Shown piece after piece: positions 9,866 through 18,585 of a stretch of DNA of 64,000 nt (position 1 is the stretch's first letter; every line of letters begins with the position of its first letter). Location of the stretch: NCBI GenBank assembly GCA_028876495.1, contig JAGWRO010000093.1:62001-126000 (forward strand), read 5' to 3'. Under the pieces are notes generated by a model. The model was given only the letters and a program-made list of their open reading frames with translations, did not search any database and was not told the DNA's origin. Source of the DNA: Bacteroidota bacterium (GTDB lineage Bacteria > Bacteroidota > Bacteroidia > Chitinophagales > Chitinophagaceae). The position numbers were made by a program, and so were the translations under genes.

Positions 9866-11104
9866 TTACAATTCATTGCCGGTGGCTAAAGTTACCTTCC
9901 TATTTCCGGAAAGATTCATTAACAATAATCCGGCAAATAAAACGGTCGCGGCAAATAAAAGCGCTTCATTAATGTAAGGTACCACATCATAAACCAGGTC
10001 AGCAATTCCCTGTGCCAATAAAAAAACTTCGTTTAAAATAATGCCCGCCACAAAGATCTTTACGCCGGTAATATTAATTTTATTGAACACTAATTTACGG
10101 GTTGACATACAGTAGGTAATAATAAAAAGAGAAATTACACCTAAGAGTACAAGATGCAAATAACCGATAACAATTGGTCTGAAACCGTAAGTAAGAAAGC
10201 TCAATGAAGGAATTGCAGAGGCAGCCTGCAGCAATAGTTTGAGCGTAAATGCAATGGCACAGAGAAAGAAAAGCGTGTACACGGTTGAACTGGTTTTTGT
10301 TTTTAACAGAGGCCCATTTTTTAGAAGAGACCTCACAATAATCATCCACCCTAATAACTGCGAAAGAACGGCTAAGATCACAATCACATATATCCATTCG
10401 GGCATAGGAATCCAAAGGGCTGATAATAAATAAGCAGGAATACAGGCACCGGCGAAAAGATAAAAAACCGTTTTTAGTTGCTTTACTGAAAGTAGCAATC
10501 CTTCGGCCCAGTATGCAAGCAATCCCATACAGGCAAATAAAAACCACCCGTTGTATTGAAAATGCAAAAAGAAATAAAGTGACGCCAGTTGGTAGTCCTG
10601 GTTCATGTTTTTGGTTGCCATTAAAAAAGCCAGTGTAAAAACGCCTACTGAAGAAAGAACATTAAAGAATAAACCCGCTTTGAAAAAAAGGTTGGCTAAC
10701 GGCTTTGAGTTCATCTTATTGAGATCTCGCCAGTATTTAACCGCGAATGCATATCCTGTAAATAAAGAAACAGACGAAAAAAATATAGACGGTAACGCGT
10801 ACCCCATAAACGGAAATGTGAACAGCATTCCGTAGGAAGAAATAAGGTTGGCCCACAAGATCCAGCGATATTTTACAAATTGATCCGAATTGGTTTTATC
10901 TGCCAGGTATTTAATCATTAAGGCCATCAAAGCCTGCGTTACCCACCCGGAAAAAGCGAAGTGAGAGTGGGCGTGCAATAAAAATTTTTGATTAACTATC
11001 GGTAACGAGTAAGCTATTTTATAGCGTAACAGGCTGCCTAAAACAGAGACCAACAGCAAATTAAATAAAGAAACCGATAACCATTTATGTAACGAACGAT
11101 CCAT
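9866..11104 (-). CDS. Polytopic membrane protein, haem-copper-oxidase subunit I-like, Crp/Fnr-controlled
   Basis: 412 residues with about twelve hydrophobic helices and no large soluble domain. Histidine motifs lie within helices: LLHAHSHFAFSGWV (residues ~42-55) and FFLHFQYNGWFLF (~175-187). Paired histidines in the membrane followed by aromatic/Gly-Trp residues recall haem-binding helices of haem-copper oxidases or NnrS proteins, but the standard Cu-binding HPEVY and HHMF motifs are absent. I therefore call only a possible haem membrane protein. A palindromic operator is centred about 42 bases upstream of the expected transcription start, the position for activation by an Fnr-like protein, which ties it to the denitrification genes. 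Confidence 0.6.
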   Translation of the reverse strand: MDRSLHKWLSVSLFNLLLVSVLGSLLRYKIAYSLPIVNQKFLLHAHSHFAFSGWVTQALMALMIKYLADKTNSDQFVKYRWILWANLISSYGMLFTFPFMGYALPSIFFSSVSLFTGYAFAVKYWRDLNKMNSKPLANLFFKAGLFFNVLSSVGVFTLAFLMATKNMNQDYQLASLYFFLHFQYNGWFLFACMGLLAYWAEGLLLSVKQLKTVFYLFAGACIPAYLLSALWIPMPEWIYVIVILAVLSQLLGWMIIVRSLLKNGPLLKTKTSSTVYTLFFLCAIAFTLKLLLQAASAIPSLSFLTYGFRPIVIGYLHLVLLGVISLFIITYCMSTRKLVFNKINITGVKIFVAGIILNEVFLLAQGIADLVYDVVPYINEALLFAATVLFAGLLLMNLSGNRKVTLATGNEL

Positions 11105-11112
11105 TTTGGCGG

Positions 11113-11120
11113 CAAAGTAA
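11113..11120 (-). promoter_or_regulatory. -7 box of the 9866-11104 membrane-protein gene
   Basis: Minus strand reads TTACTTTG (one mismatch to TAnnTTTG) nine bases before the start codon. The predicted start of transcription is about 11107, placing the palindrome at 11141 near position -42. Confidence 0.45.
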
Positions 11121-11140
11121 CAATAGAATTATAATTTACA

Positions 11141-11158
11141 TTATGACCCTAATCATAA
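11141..11158. promoter_or_regulatory. Crp/Fnr-type operator upstream of the membrane-protein gene
   Basis: TTATGACCCTAATCATAA: six-base arms TTATGA/TCATAA around a six-base spacer, giving the TGA-N6-TCA core. Its centre is about 42 bases before the predicted transcription start of the minus-strand gene, the class II activator position. Confidence 0.65.
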
Positions 11159-11163
11159 ATCTA

Positions 11164-11757
11164 TCAATAGAATACCTTTCCTTTGTTGATCTGCAACTTA
11201 CCTGTTTCCTGCAGATGACGAATGCTGCGGATAACCGTTTCAACGCGTAAGCCGGTCATATCCGCAATTTGTTGACGGGTAAGTTGAACTAAATTGCATT
11301 TAGAGCAGATGTATTTTTTTTGTTCTTTAAAATAACCAAGCAAACTGCATATTTTATCTTCCGGTTTATTACTGGCCAGGTTTTTTGAGAGCAGAAAGCG
11401 AAAACGCAACCGCTCCACCAATAATTTCGAAAAGGCAAAATGCAAATCCGGATCATCTTTAAGTAATTGCTGGAAAATATTCCTAGGCAACCGCATCACT
11501 TCGCATTCATTACTTGCAATGGCAGAAGCTGCGTACGGCCTTTCATCAAATAACGGAAATTCGCCAAAGCATTCACCAGGTTCTATCATATCCTGAACAA
11601 ATTCTTTTCCATCTTCACTGACTTGTAGCCAACGAACAGATCCTGAAACCAATTGATAATAATAATAACATTCAGTGCCTTCCTCAAAAATAATTTCATT
11701 TGAGTTATATTTTTTTGTGGAAGCACCTAAATCCAATAATCTGTCTACATTAACCAT
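11164..11757 (-). CDS. Crp/Fnr-family transcriptional regulator
   Basis: 197 residues from the ATG at 11757; an ATG 54 bases further upstream is open but adds a non-conserved leader (RVGQLKKVRYLLKIKYI). Residues ~15-115 form the cNMP-like barrel (NEIIFEEGTECYYYYQLVSG, GECFGEFPLFDERPYAASAIA), and the C-terminus is a winged helix (LTRQQIADMTGLRVETVIRSIRHL). A CSKC pair lies just before the helix-turn-helix. There is no N-terminal cysteine cluster, unlike the regulator at 8189, so the signal is probably different; haem- or ligand-binding DNR-like members regulate denitrification in other bacteria. It lies between the membrane protein gene and the nos genes, divergent from the latter. Confidence 0.88.
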   Translation of the reverse strand: MVNVDRLLDLGASTKKYNSNEIIFEEGTECYYYYQLVSGSVRWLQVSEDGKEFVQDMIEPGECFGEFPLFDERPYAASAIASNECEVMRLPRNIFQQLLKDDPDLHFAFSKLLVERLRFRFLLSKNLASNKPEDKICSLLGYFKEQKKYICSKCNLVQLTRQQIADMTGLRVETVIRSIRHLQETGKLQINKGKVFY

Positions 11758-11837
11758 AATATATTTTATCTTAAGTAAATAACGAACTTTTTTCAATTGC
11801 CCCACACGCATTCACACTGATATTAAATAGTCCCCAG

Positions 11838-11853
11838 TATGATTATCCTCATA
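11838..11853. promoter_or_regulatory. Crp/Fnr-type operator upstream of the nos genes
   Basis: TATGATTATCCTCATA: five-base arms TATGA/TCATA around six bases, again TGA-N6-TCA. It lies in the divergent interval between the regulator at 11164-11757 and the cytochrome c/nosZ genes starting at 12049. I could not place a convincing -7 box at the expected distance on either strand. Confidence 0.55.
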
Positions 11854-12048
11854 TTTCGAACTCCCCCAAAAAATGAACAACCCTATAAAACCCTTTACCA
11901 GTAACTATTCCGAAAGATTTTTACAGATCGTACCATTTTTAGAAAAGAATATCCGGAATTTCAATTATGACTACACGCATAAAATGCCGGAAGTGCCCAT
12001 GGTAATTTTGTGTTCTCAATTTACAACATAAAACCAAAATTTTAAAAG

Positions 12049-12540
12049 ATGAAAAAACTAATGTATGTAAGCGTTCTGGCCTTATTCTTATTTGCATGTA
12101 ACAGCAGCTCGAATAATGACAGCAATAATACAGCGGATGACACAACAACCACTGCTACAGACCAGACCGCAGATGCAAACGCAAATCCATCCTATGATCC
12201 CAACCGTGGCGAAGGAAAATTTACTCATGTGTACATAAGTCCGAAACTTGACAATGAAAAAGCTGAGGCCGGAGAAAAAATCTATAATGTAAAATGTAGC
12301 GCGTGTCATAAACTGACAGACGAAAAATTGGTTGGCCCGGGATGGAAAGGCGTAACACAGCGTCAGACAGCAGCATGGATCATGAATTTTGTGACCAATA
12401 CAGATGACATGATCAATAAAGATCCCAAGGCACAGGCCATGCTTGAAATTTGTTTGGTACGTATGCCGAATCAAAATTTAAGTGATGATGATGCGCGCAA
12501 TGTGTATGAATTTATGCGCAAAAACGATGGAGTAAAATGA
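12049..12540 (+). CDS. Cytochrome c lipoprotein upstream of nosZ
   Basis: 163 residues. It starts with a lipoprotein signal (residues 1-17, LFLFAC lipobox) and a Ser/Asn/Thr-rich linker. A single class I cytochrome c domain follows: haem motif CSACH near residue 85 and an axial methionine candidate in LVRMPNQNLSDDD near residue 143. A membrane-anchored periplasmic monohaem cytochrome directly before nosZ is expected to pass electrons to N2O reductase, as in clade II nos clusters. The gap to nosZ is 32 bases, so they are co-transcribed. A Crp/Fnr-type operator lies about 200 bases upstream. Confidence 0.92.
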   Translation: MKKLMYVSVLALFLFACNSSSNNDSNNTADDTTTTATDQTADANANPSYDPNRGEGKFTHVYISPKLDNEKAEAGEKIYNVKCSACHKLTDEKLVGPGWKGVTQRQTAAWIMNFVTNTDDMINKDPKAQAMLEICLVRMPNQNLSDDDARNVYEFMRKNDGVK

Positions 12541-12572
12541 ACTGGCTCTTATAACAATACAATCAATCTAAA

Positions 12573-14579
12573 ATGAAAAAGAACAATTTTTATTTGTTTA
12601 CTGTGGCAGTTGCATGCCTGCTGTTCACAGTTCTTCCTTCCTGCAAACCCAAGAATACGGCTGATGCCATTAGTGGAGATGCAGCGCAAAAAGTATATGT
12701 AGCACCAGGGAAATACGATGAATTCTACGACTTTGTTTCCGGAGGTTTTAACGGACAGATGAGTGTGTATGGATTGCCTTCCGGAAGGTTGTTGAAAATC
12801 ATCCCGATATTTTCTGTTTTTCCTGAAAACGGCTACGGATACAGTGAAGAAACCAAACCGATGTTAAATACATCACACGGCTTTGTTCCCTGGGATGACC
12901 AGCACCACCTGGAGCTTTCGCAAACCAACGGCGAAATTGATGGCCGCTGGATCTTTGCAAATGGTAACAACACGCCAAGGATTGCGCGGGTTGATTTAAC
13001 CACCTTTAAAACTGCGGAAATCTTAGAATTGCCGAACAGTGCAGGAAATCACTCTTCTCCTTTTATCACTGAAAACACAGAATATGTAGTAGCAGGCACA
13101 CGTTTCGCGGTTCCGCTGGACAATGATAACGGAGATGTTCCTTTAAACAGTTATCGGAAGAACTTTAACGCCTCCATCAGTTTTGTAAAGGTGGATAAAA
13201 ATTCCGGAAATATGAGCATCGCTTTCCAGCTAAAAGTTCCACCCGTAGATTTTGATTTGAGTCATGGAGGAAAAGGACCTTCTCATGATTGGTTTTTCTT
13301 TTCATGCTACAACACCGAACAGGCAAATACTTTGTTAGAAGTAAATGCGTCTCAACGTGATAAAGATTTTATCCTGGCAGTAAACTGGAAAAAGCTGGAA
13401 GAGTATGTGGCACAGGGAAACGGTAAAAAAGAACCCGCAAAATATGCCCACAATGTGTATGACGAAAAAACTCATTCTGCAACTTCTACCATGGAAAAAG
13501 AAGTGTTGGTGGTAGATTCTAAAGACCTGAAAGATATCTGTTATTTTATTCCTTGTCCTAAATCGCCACATGGTTGTGATGTAGACCCTACCGGTGAATA
13601 TATTGTTGGCAGTGGCAAACTGGCCGCTTTGATTCCTGTTTTCAGTTTTGAGAAAATTAAAAAGGCAATTGCCAATAAAGATTTCATCGGATCGTATGAT
13701 GGTATTCCGGTCATTAAATATGAATCAGCTCTTTATGGAGAAGTAAAAAAACCGGGCTTAGGGCCGTTACATACAGAGTTTGATGGAAGAGGAAATGCAA
13801 TTACCACCATGTTTGTTTCTTCAGAAATTGTAAAATGGAACCTAAAAAGTTTAAAAATAATTGACAGACAACCTACTTTTTATTCTCCCGGCCATTTAAG
13901 TATTCCCGGTGGCGATACACGCAAACCAAACGGTAAATACGTGATTGTTTATAATAAAATTACCAAAGATCGGTATTTGCCCACAGGTCCTGAATTGGCG
14001 CAGGCAGCCCAACTTTTTGATATCAGCGGAGACAAAATGAAATTATTATTGGATTTCCCGACAGTTGGAGAACCTCACTACGGGCAGGCTGTAGAAGCAT
14101 CGCTTATCAGGGGCAAATCGGTTAAGTTTTTTGACATCAATAAAAATGAAAATCCTTACGTAACCAAAGGTGAAAAAGAAGCGAAAGTAGTACGTAATGG
14201 TAACAGGATTGACGTTTACATCACCCAAATCCGTTCTCATTTTGTTCCTGATAATATTGAAGGCATTAAGATGGGCGACGAGGTGTACTGGCATGTAACT
14301 AACCTGGAACAAGATTGGGATGTACCTCATGGATTCGCCATAAAAGGTGCTCCAACAGCCGAATTGCTGGTAATGCCCGGCGAGACCCAGACGATAAAAT
14401 GGAGCCCCGAAAAACCCGGTATTTATCCTTTTTATTGTACTGATTTCTGTAGTGCCTTACACCAGGAAATGCAGGGATACGTGCGGGTTTCACCGGAAGG
14501 CAGCAGCGTACCGCTAACTTTTAGTACCGGTAAGAATATGCCTGACTCAAGCACAACACCGCCTGTACTGGAACAGTAA
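12573..14579 (+). CDS. nosZ: Nitrous oxide reductase, Sec-type (clade II)
   Basis: 668 residues. It reduces N2O to N2 at a tetranuclear CuZ centre using electrons delivered to CuA. The N-terminus is a Sec/lipoprotein signal (LLFTVLPSC), not a twin-arginine signal, which marks clade II enzymes. CuZ histidines are visible in a seven-bladed propeller: DDQHHLE, GNHSSPF, SHGGKGPSHDW, HGCDVDP, GPLHTEFDGRGNA and GHLSIPGG. The C-terminal cupredoxin domain has the CuA motif CTDFCSALHQEM (about residues 620-632), with both cysteines, His and Met. All key ligands look intact. Downstream genes encode the maturation machinery. Confidence 0.97.
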   Translation: MKKNNFYLFTVAVACLLFTVLPSCKPKNTADAISGDAAQKVYVAPGKYDEFYDFVSGGFNGQMSVYGLPSGRLLKIIPIFSVFPENGYGYSEETKPMLNTSHGFVPWDDQHHLELSQTNGEIDGRWIFANGNNTPRIARVDLTTFKTAEILELPNSAGNHSSPFITENTEYVVAGTRFAVPLDNDNGDVPLNSYRKNFNASISFVKVDKNSGNMSIAFQLKVPPVDFDLSHGGKGPSHDWFFFSCYNTEQANTLLEVNASQRDKDFILAVNWKKLEEYVAQGNGKKEPAKYAHNVYDEKTHSATSTMEKEVLVVDSKDLKDICYFIPCPKSPHGCDVDPTGEYIVGSGKLAALIPVFSFEKIKKAIANKDFIGSYDGIPVIKYESALYGEVKKPGLGPLHTEFDGRGNAITTMFVSSEIVKWNLKSLKIIDRQPTFYSPGHLSIPGGDTRKPNGKYVIVYNKITKDRYLPTGPELAQAAQLFDISGDKMKLLLDFPTVGEPHYGQAVEASLIRGKSVKFFDINKNENPYVTKGEKEAKVVRNGNRIDVYITQIRSHFVPDNIEGIKMGDEVYWHVTNLEQDWDVPHGFAIKGAPTAELLVMPGETQTIKWSPEKPGIYPFYCTDFCSALHQEMQGYVRVSPEGSSVPLTFSTGKNMPDSSTTPPVLEQ

Positions 14580-14585
14580 AAGCCC

Positions 14586-14633
14586 GCCTGAACGAGTCCC
14601 CGTCCGATCCGGTCATCCGGGCGGGATTCAGGC
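14586..14633. repeat. GC-rich hairpin between nosZ and the NosL-fusion gene
   Basis: Outer arms GCCTGAA (14586-14592) and TTCAGGC (14627-14633) enclose a second, imperfect pairing between CCCGTCCGAT and ATCCGGGCGGG. The segment is much richer in GC than its surroundings. No T-run follows on the plus strand, so it is not a simple terminator; an mRNA-processing or stability element, or a dispersed repeat, are possible. Confidence 0.6.
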
Positions 14634-14682
14634 AGAAACAAAAAAGAGAAATTTTAATTCTTTGAAAAAGATCGCAAAAGCA

Positions 14683-15723
14683 ATGAAAAACAATTCAATC
14701 CATAAAACAAACCGCATCCTCCTTGTCCTTTGCGCATTGGTTTTATTGGTAATTCTAAAAGTTCCGATGTGGCGCATTGATCTCAATGCGCCGCAATATC
14801 CGGAAGGGCTGAGGTTATTCATTTATCCCAATCATATTGGCGGTAACGTCGAGATCGTAAATGGATTGAACCACTATATCGGAATGAAACCGCTTCATAC
14901 GGAAGATTTTTTTGAATTCACAATTTTGCCGGTTATCATCATTGCTTTTGCGGTCTTATTATTAATAGCAGCTTTCTTTAAAAAGAAGTGGATGCTAACA
15001 ACGGTTTTTGTTTTGTTCGTTGTTTTTGGAGTGGTGGCAATGGTCGATTTTTGGCGTTGGGAGTATAATTATGGCCACAACCTGAATCCTGATGCGCCGA
15101 TTATTGTACCCGGAATGGCGTATCAACCTCCGCTCATCGGGTTTAAGCAATTGTTGAATTTTGGAGCCTATTCTACCCCGGCAATTGGCGGCTATTTATT
15201 TATTGGAGTAGGTGTTCTTTTGATGGCTATGAACATAGCACAGTATAGAATAACAAGGAAATTTAGAAAAGTAGTTTATAATAAAAAACCAATTCCGCTT
15301 GCGACTGTGCTCATTCTCTCATTGACGTTTTTCTTCCAATCATGCAGCAGCGGACCAACCGCGATTGTGGTAGGAAAAGACAAATGCGATTTTTGTAAAA
15401 TGCCGGTTAGCGATAATCGTTTTGGCGCAGAGATTATAACCGATAAAGGTAAGATATTTAAATTTGATGATGGGCATTGTGTGCTCTCTTTTCTCCATTC
15501 ACCTGCTTTTGAAAAAGAGAAAAATTATAAAATTTATTTCGTCAATTTTTCAGCCAATCATTCTTTGATTCCCGCATCAACTTCAATGTTTTTAAAAAGC
15601 GATGAATTGAGAAGCCCGATGAATGGGAATGTTGCCGCCTTTAATAATGCAGACAGTCTGCAGGTAGCCACCAATAAATATCCCGGAACCAGGCTTGACT
15701 GGAATGAATTGAATAAGCCATGA
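14683..15723 (+). CDS. nosL: Membrane protein fused to NosL copper chaperone domain
   Basis: 346 residues from the ATG at 14683; a TTG 21 bases earlier is an alternative. Residues 1-205 contain about four membrane helices with a periplasmic loop (PMWRIDLNAPQYPEGL... NGLNHYIGMKPLH) that I do not recognise as a named family. From about residue 212 a lipoprotein-like signal (LSLTFFFQSC) leads into a NosL domain: KCDFCKMPVSDNRFGAEI with the Cu-ligand Cys/Met cluster near 235-240, and the DDGHCVLSFL motif. NosL delivers copper to NosZ. The fusion of an upstream membrane module with NosL keeps what looks like the old signal peptide inside. It overlaps nosD by four bases (ATGA). Confidence 0.85.
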   Translation: MKNNSIHKTNRILLVLCALVLLVILKVPMWRIDLNAPQYPEGLRLFIYPNHIGGNVEIVNGLNHYIGMKPLHTEDFFEFTILPVIIIAFAVLLLIAAFFKKKWMLTTVFVLFVVFGVVAMVDFWRWEYNYGHNLNPDAPIIVPGMAYQPPLIGFKQLLNFGAYSTPAIGGYLFIGVGVLLMAMNIAQYRITRKFRKVVYNKKPIPLATVLILSLTFFFQSCSSGPTAIVVGKDKCDFCKMPVSDNRFGAEIITDKGKIFKFDDGHCVLSFLHSPAFEKEKNYKIYFVNFSANHSLIPASTSMFLKSDELRSPMNGNVAAFNNADSLQVATNKYPGTRLDWNELNKP

Positions 15724-16958
15724 AGCAGATTCTGTTAGCCATATTATTTTTGATTTTCTTTTCACAAATTTCCTTTTGCGGCCGGGTGTATATGGTCAAA
15801 AAGAATTCCGGCCTCAGTTCGATACAAGCTGCTATCAACCAGGCCAGCAATGGCGATACCATTTTAGTTTTTCCAGGTGTTTATACAGAGAAAAATATTT
15901 TGGTAAATAAGTCACTTGTGTTGATAGGGAAAAATTACCCGGTTCTTGATGGTGAACATAAATATGAAATAGTTTCCATCAAGGCAGATAATGTCGTTTT
16001 TCAAGGATTCAAACTTATTCATTCCGGTGTTTCAAGCCTTATAGACATTGCGGCGATAAAGGTTTTTTCAAAAAGAAATGTGGAGATAAAGGATAACATT
16101 TTGGATGGTACTTTTTTCGGTATTTACCTGCAAAAAGCTGTTTCCTGTGTGGTTGAAAATAACCAACTCACCGGCGAAGGTACTACTGATCAGCAAAGCG
16201 GTAATGGCATTCATTGCTGGCAATGTGATAGCATTCGCATCATTGGCAATTCTGTAAAAGGTCATCGTGACGGAATTTATTTTGAATTTGTAAATCATTC
16301 CCTGATCGTTAAAAATATCTCAGCCAACAATATTCGTTATGGTTTGCATTTCATGTTTTCAAATAATAATTCTTATATCGCCAATACTTTTAAAAATAAC
16401 AACGCAGGCGTTTCTGTAATGTTTTCGCATGGCGTAAACATGTTCAATAATATTTTTGAAGATAACTGGGGCGACGGCTGTTATGGCATCTTTCTAAAAG
16501 AAATTACTGACAGTTATATTTCGGGAAATCAGTTTCGCCGTAATACTACAGGCATTTTTATGGAAGGAGCCAACAGGGTAAAGGTGAAAAAAAATCAGTT
16601 CATTAAAAACGGATGGGCACTCAAAATAGATGCAAGTTGCGAGGATGATACGCTCGCTTTCAACAACTTTTTAGGAAATTCATTTGATGTGGGGACCAAC
16701 GGAACACTGGTAAGTAATTTCAACCACAATTATTGGGACAAATATGAAGGCTATGATCTGAACAAAAATAATGTGGGCGATGTTCCTTATCATCCTGTAA
16801 GTCTTTTTTCAATGATCGTTTCAAAAAATCCTTCAGCAATGATTTTATTCAGAAGTGTTATGGCTTCGCTGTTGGATAAAGTGGAAAAGATTTTACCAAG
16901 TCTGACACCCGAAAATTTAGTAGATCACAACCCTTACATGAAACCAATAAGATTATGA
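15720..16958 (+). CDS. nosD: NosD, periplasmic beta-helix maturation protein
   Basis: 412 residues. A Sec signal (residues 1-20) is followed by SSIQAAINQASNGDTILVFPGVY, the hallmark opening of NosD/pectate-lyase-like right-handed beta helices, then repeated GI.L..N...I..N coils to about residue 330. The C-terminal section (DHNPYMKPIRL) is typical of NosD. It works with the NosFY ABC transporter in assembling the CuZ centre of NosZ in the periplasm. It overlaps the NosL fusion gene by four bases and nosF by four bases, so translational coupling is likely. Confidence 0.93.
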   Translation: MKQILLAILFLIFFSQISFCGRVYMVKKNSGLSSIQAAINQASNGDTILVFPGVYTEKNILVNKSLVLIGKNYPVLDGEHKYEIVSIKADNVVFQGFKLIHSGVSSLIDIAAIKVFSKRNVEIKDNILDGTFFGIYLQKAVSCVVENNQLTGEGTTDQQSGNGIHCWQCDSIRIIGNSVKGHRDGIYFEFVNHSLIVKNISANNIRYGLHFMFSNNNSYIANTFKNNNAGVSVMFSHGVNMFNNIFEDNWGDGCYGIFLKEITDSYISGNQFRRNTTGIFMEGANRVKVKKNQFIKNGWALKIDASCEDDTLAFNNFLGNSFDVGTNGTLVSNFNHNYWDKYEGYDLNKNNVGDVPYHPVSLFSMIVSKNPSAMILFRSVMASLLDKVEKILPSLTPENLVDHNPYMKPIRL

Positions 16959-17665
16959 TTATCGCCAATAATGTCACCAAAAAATTTGGAAAACTTACGG
17001 TTCTAAACAATGTATCGGCCACCTGTAACCGCGGACAATGTATCGCTTTGATTGGCCCGAACGGCAGCGGGAAAACCACTTTGGTAAAGTCGATACTTGG
17101 AATGGTAATTCCTGATAGCGGATTTATCACTTTCAATGATAAGAATATTTTGCACGATTGGTTTTACCGCGAACAAATAGGTTACATGCCGCAGATAGGA
17201 CGTTACCCGGAAAACATGACTATCGGGCAGTTGCTCAATATGATGAAAGACATCAGGTTTAAAAGCGGGCAGGCATCACTCGATGAAGATTTGATAAAAG
17301 AGTTCAAACTGCCTGATCTTTTGCAAAAAAGAATGAGAACATTGTCCGGCGGAACCACTCAAAAGGTAAGCGCCGCACTGGCTTTTCTTTTTAATCCGGA
17401 TGTATTGATACTTGACGAACCCACGGCTGGCCTGGATCCGCTGGCTTCCGAGATTTTAAAAGAAAAAATTATTGCTGAAAAACAAAAAGGAAAATTAATA
17501 CTGATCACCTCGCACATTCTGAGTGAATTAGATGATCTTATCACGCATGTGATTTATATGCAGGACGGCAACCTTTTGTTTCATAAAGATATCGAGAAAT
17601 TGCGCGAAGATACCGGTGAGAAAAAACTTTCAAGAGCTATTGCCTCTGTAATGCAAAAATGTTAA
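16955..17665 (+). CDS. nosF: NosF, ABC transporter ATPase
   Basis: 236 residues, a single ABC ATPase. Walker A is GPNGSGKTT (residues ~35-43), the signature is LSGGTTQK (~131), Walker B is VLILDEPTAGLDP (~151) and the switch histidine is in ITSHIL. NosF powers the NosFY complex that supports sulfur/copper delivery to NosZ through NosD. Overlap with nosD and the following permease gene identify it as NosF rather than a generic ATPase. Confidence 0.93.
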   Translation: MIIANNVTKKFGKLTVLNNVSATCNRGQCIALIGPNGSGKTTLVKSILGMVIPDSGFITFNDKNILHDWFYREQIGYMPQIGRYPENMTIGQLLNMMKDIRFKSGQASLDEDLIKEFKLPDLLQKRMRTLSGGTTQKVSAALAFLFNPDVLILDEPTAGLDPLASEILKEKIIAEKQKGKLILITSHILSELDDLITHVIYMQDGNLLFHKDIEKLREDTGEKKLSRAIASVMQKC

Positions 17666-17679
17666 TCGAATGAAATGAA

Positions 17680-17731
17680 GCATAAAAATTTTCGTGCAAT
17701 TTATTCCAACCGCGATAAAAAATTTTTATGC
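17680..17731. repeat. Long perfect inverted repeat between nosF and nosY
   Basis: GCATAAAAATTTT (17680-17692) pairs perfectly with AAAATTTTTATGC (17719-17731), 13-base arms with a 26-base loop, in the 108-base gap between nosF and nosY. There is no T-run after it. It could attenuate or stabilise the operon mRNA, or bind a protein; this is inference. Confidence 0.65.
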
Positions 17732-17773
17732 AGCATTACATGTGGCAAATAAAAAACAATAAGGAATAAAGAC

Positions 17774-18541
17774 ATGAAAAAGATAATTAAATATGTAATC
17801 GTTGATATCATGAGAAATAAAATAGTAATCGCGTACACATTACTGTTACTCGCCATTTCATTTAGCCTGTTTAACCTGGAAGACAATACTGACAAAGGTT
17901 TGCTGGGATTAATGAATATTGTATTGATCATCGTGCCTCTTATTTGTATTATTTTTTCAACCATTTACGTGTATAACAGTGCTGAGTTTATTGAATTATT
18001 AGTAAGCCAGCCTTTGCAACGAAAACACATCTGGATCAGCCTTTTTGCGGGAATAGCGATTGCTTTAACGCTGGCTTTCGTGGTAGGCGTTGGCATTATG
18101 GTGTTACTATATTCCTTTACTGCGACAGGATTAATATTGATCGGCGTAGGATTAATATTGTCAGTAATTTTTGTGGCGATCGCTTTGCTGGCTGCAGTTT
18201 ACACAAGAGACAAAGCAAAAGGAATCGGTATTGCGGTTTTACTGTGGCTTTATTTTTCCATCATATTTGACGGCCTTGTTTTATTTATCCTGTTCCAGTT
18301 TGCTGATTATCCTTTGGATAAAGCGATGTTGGTTTTAAGCGGATTGAACCCGATAGATACGGGAAGAATACTTGTTTTATTAAAAATGGATGTATCGGCA
18401 TTGATGGGCTATACCGGCGCTGTATTTCAGAATTTTTTTGGAACGGCAATTGGAATGGGTATTACCCTTCTCGTTATGTTTTTATGGATGATCGTTCCGG
18501 TGAGTTTATCGGTTCGGAAATTCAGGAGAAAAGATTTGTAG
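17774..18541 (+). CDS. nosY: NosY, ABC transporter permease
   Basis: 255 residues with about six membrane helices and the ABC-2-type permease pattern (SAEFIELLVSQPLQRKHIWISLF near residues 70-92; SGLNPIDTGRILVLL near 195-210). It is the membrane partner of NosF in nitrous oxide reductase maturation. The 108-base spacer before it holds a strong inverted repeat, unlike the overlapping junctions upstream, so its expression may be adjusted separately. Confidence 0.9.
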   Translation: MKKIIKYVIVDIMRNKIVIAYTLLLLAISFSLFNLEDNTDKGLLGLMNIVLIIVPLICIIFSTIYVYNSAEFIELLVSQPLQRKHIWISLFAGIAIALTLAFVVGVGIMVLLYSFTATGLILIGVGLILSVIFVAIALLAAVYTRDKAKGIGIAVLLWLYFSIIFDGLVLFILFQFADYPLDKAMLVLSGLNPIDTGRILVLLKMDVSALMGYTGAVFQNFFGTAIGMGITLLVMFLWMIVPVSLSVRKFRRKDL

Positions 18542-18585
18542 GAACAAAAATTTGAAAAAGAGATTGACAGAAAGATTTATAAATT

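Noticed and set aside
11873-12031. 52-codon open frame between the nos operator and the cytochrome c gene
   Set aside because: It begins only 20 bases after the operator, so the expected transcript may start inside it; no recognisable protein and no clear ribosome site. It could be a gene relic, but I cannot support it.
12088-12474. 128-codon minus-strand frame opposite the cytochrome c gene
   Set aside because: Shadow of a gene with an intact haem motif and lipobox.
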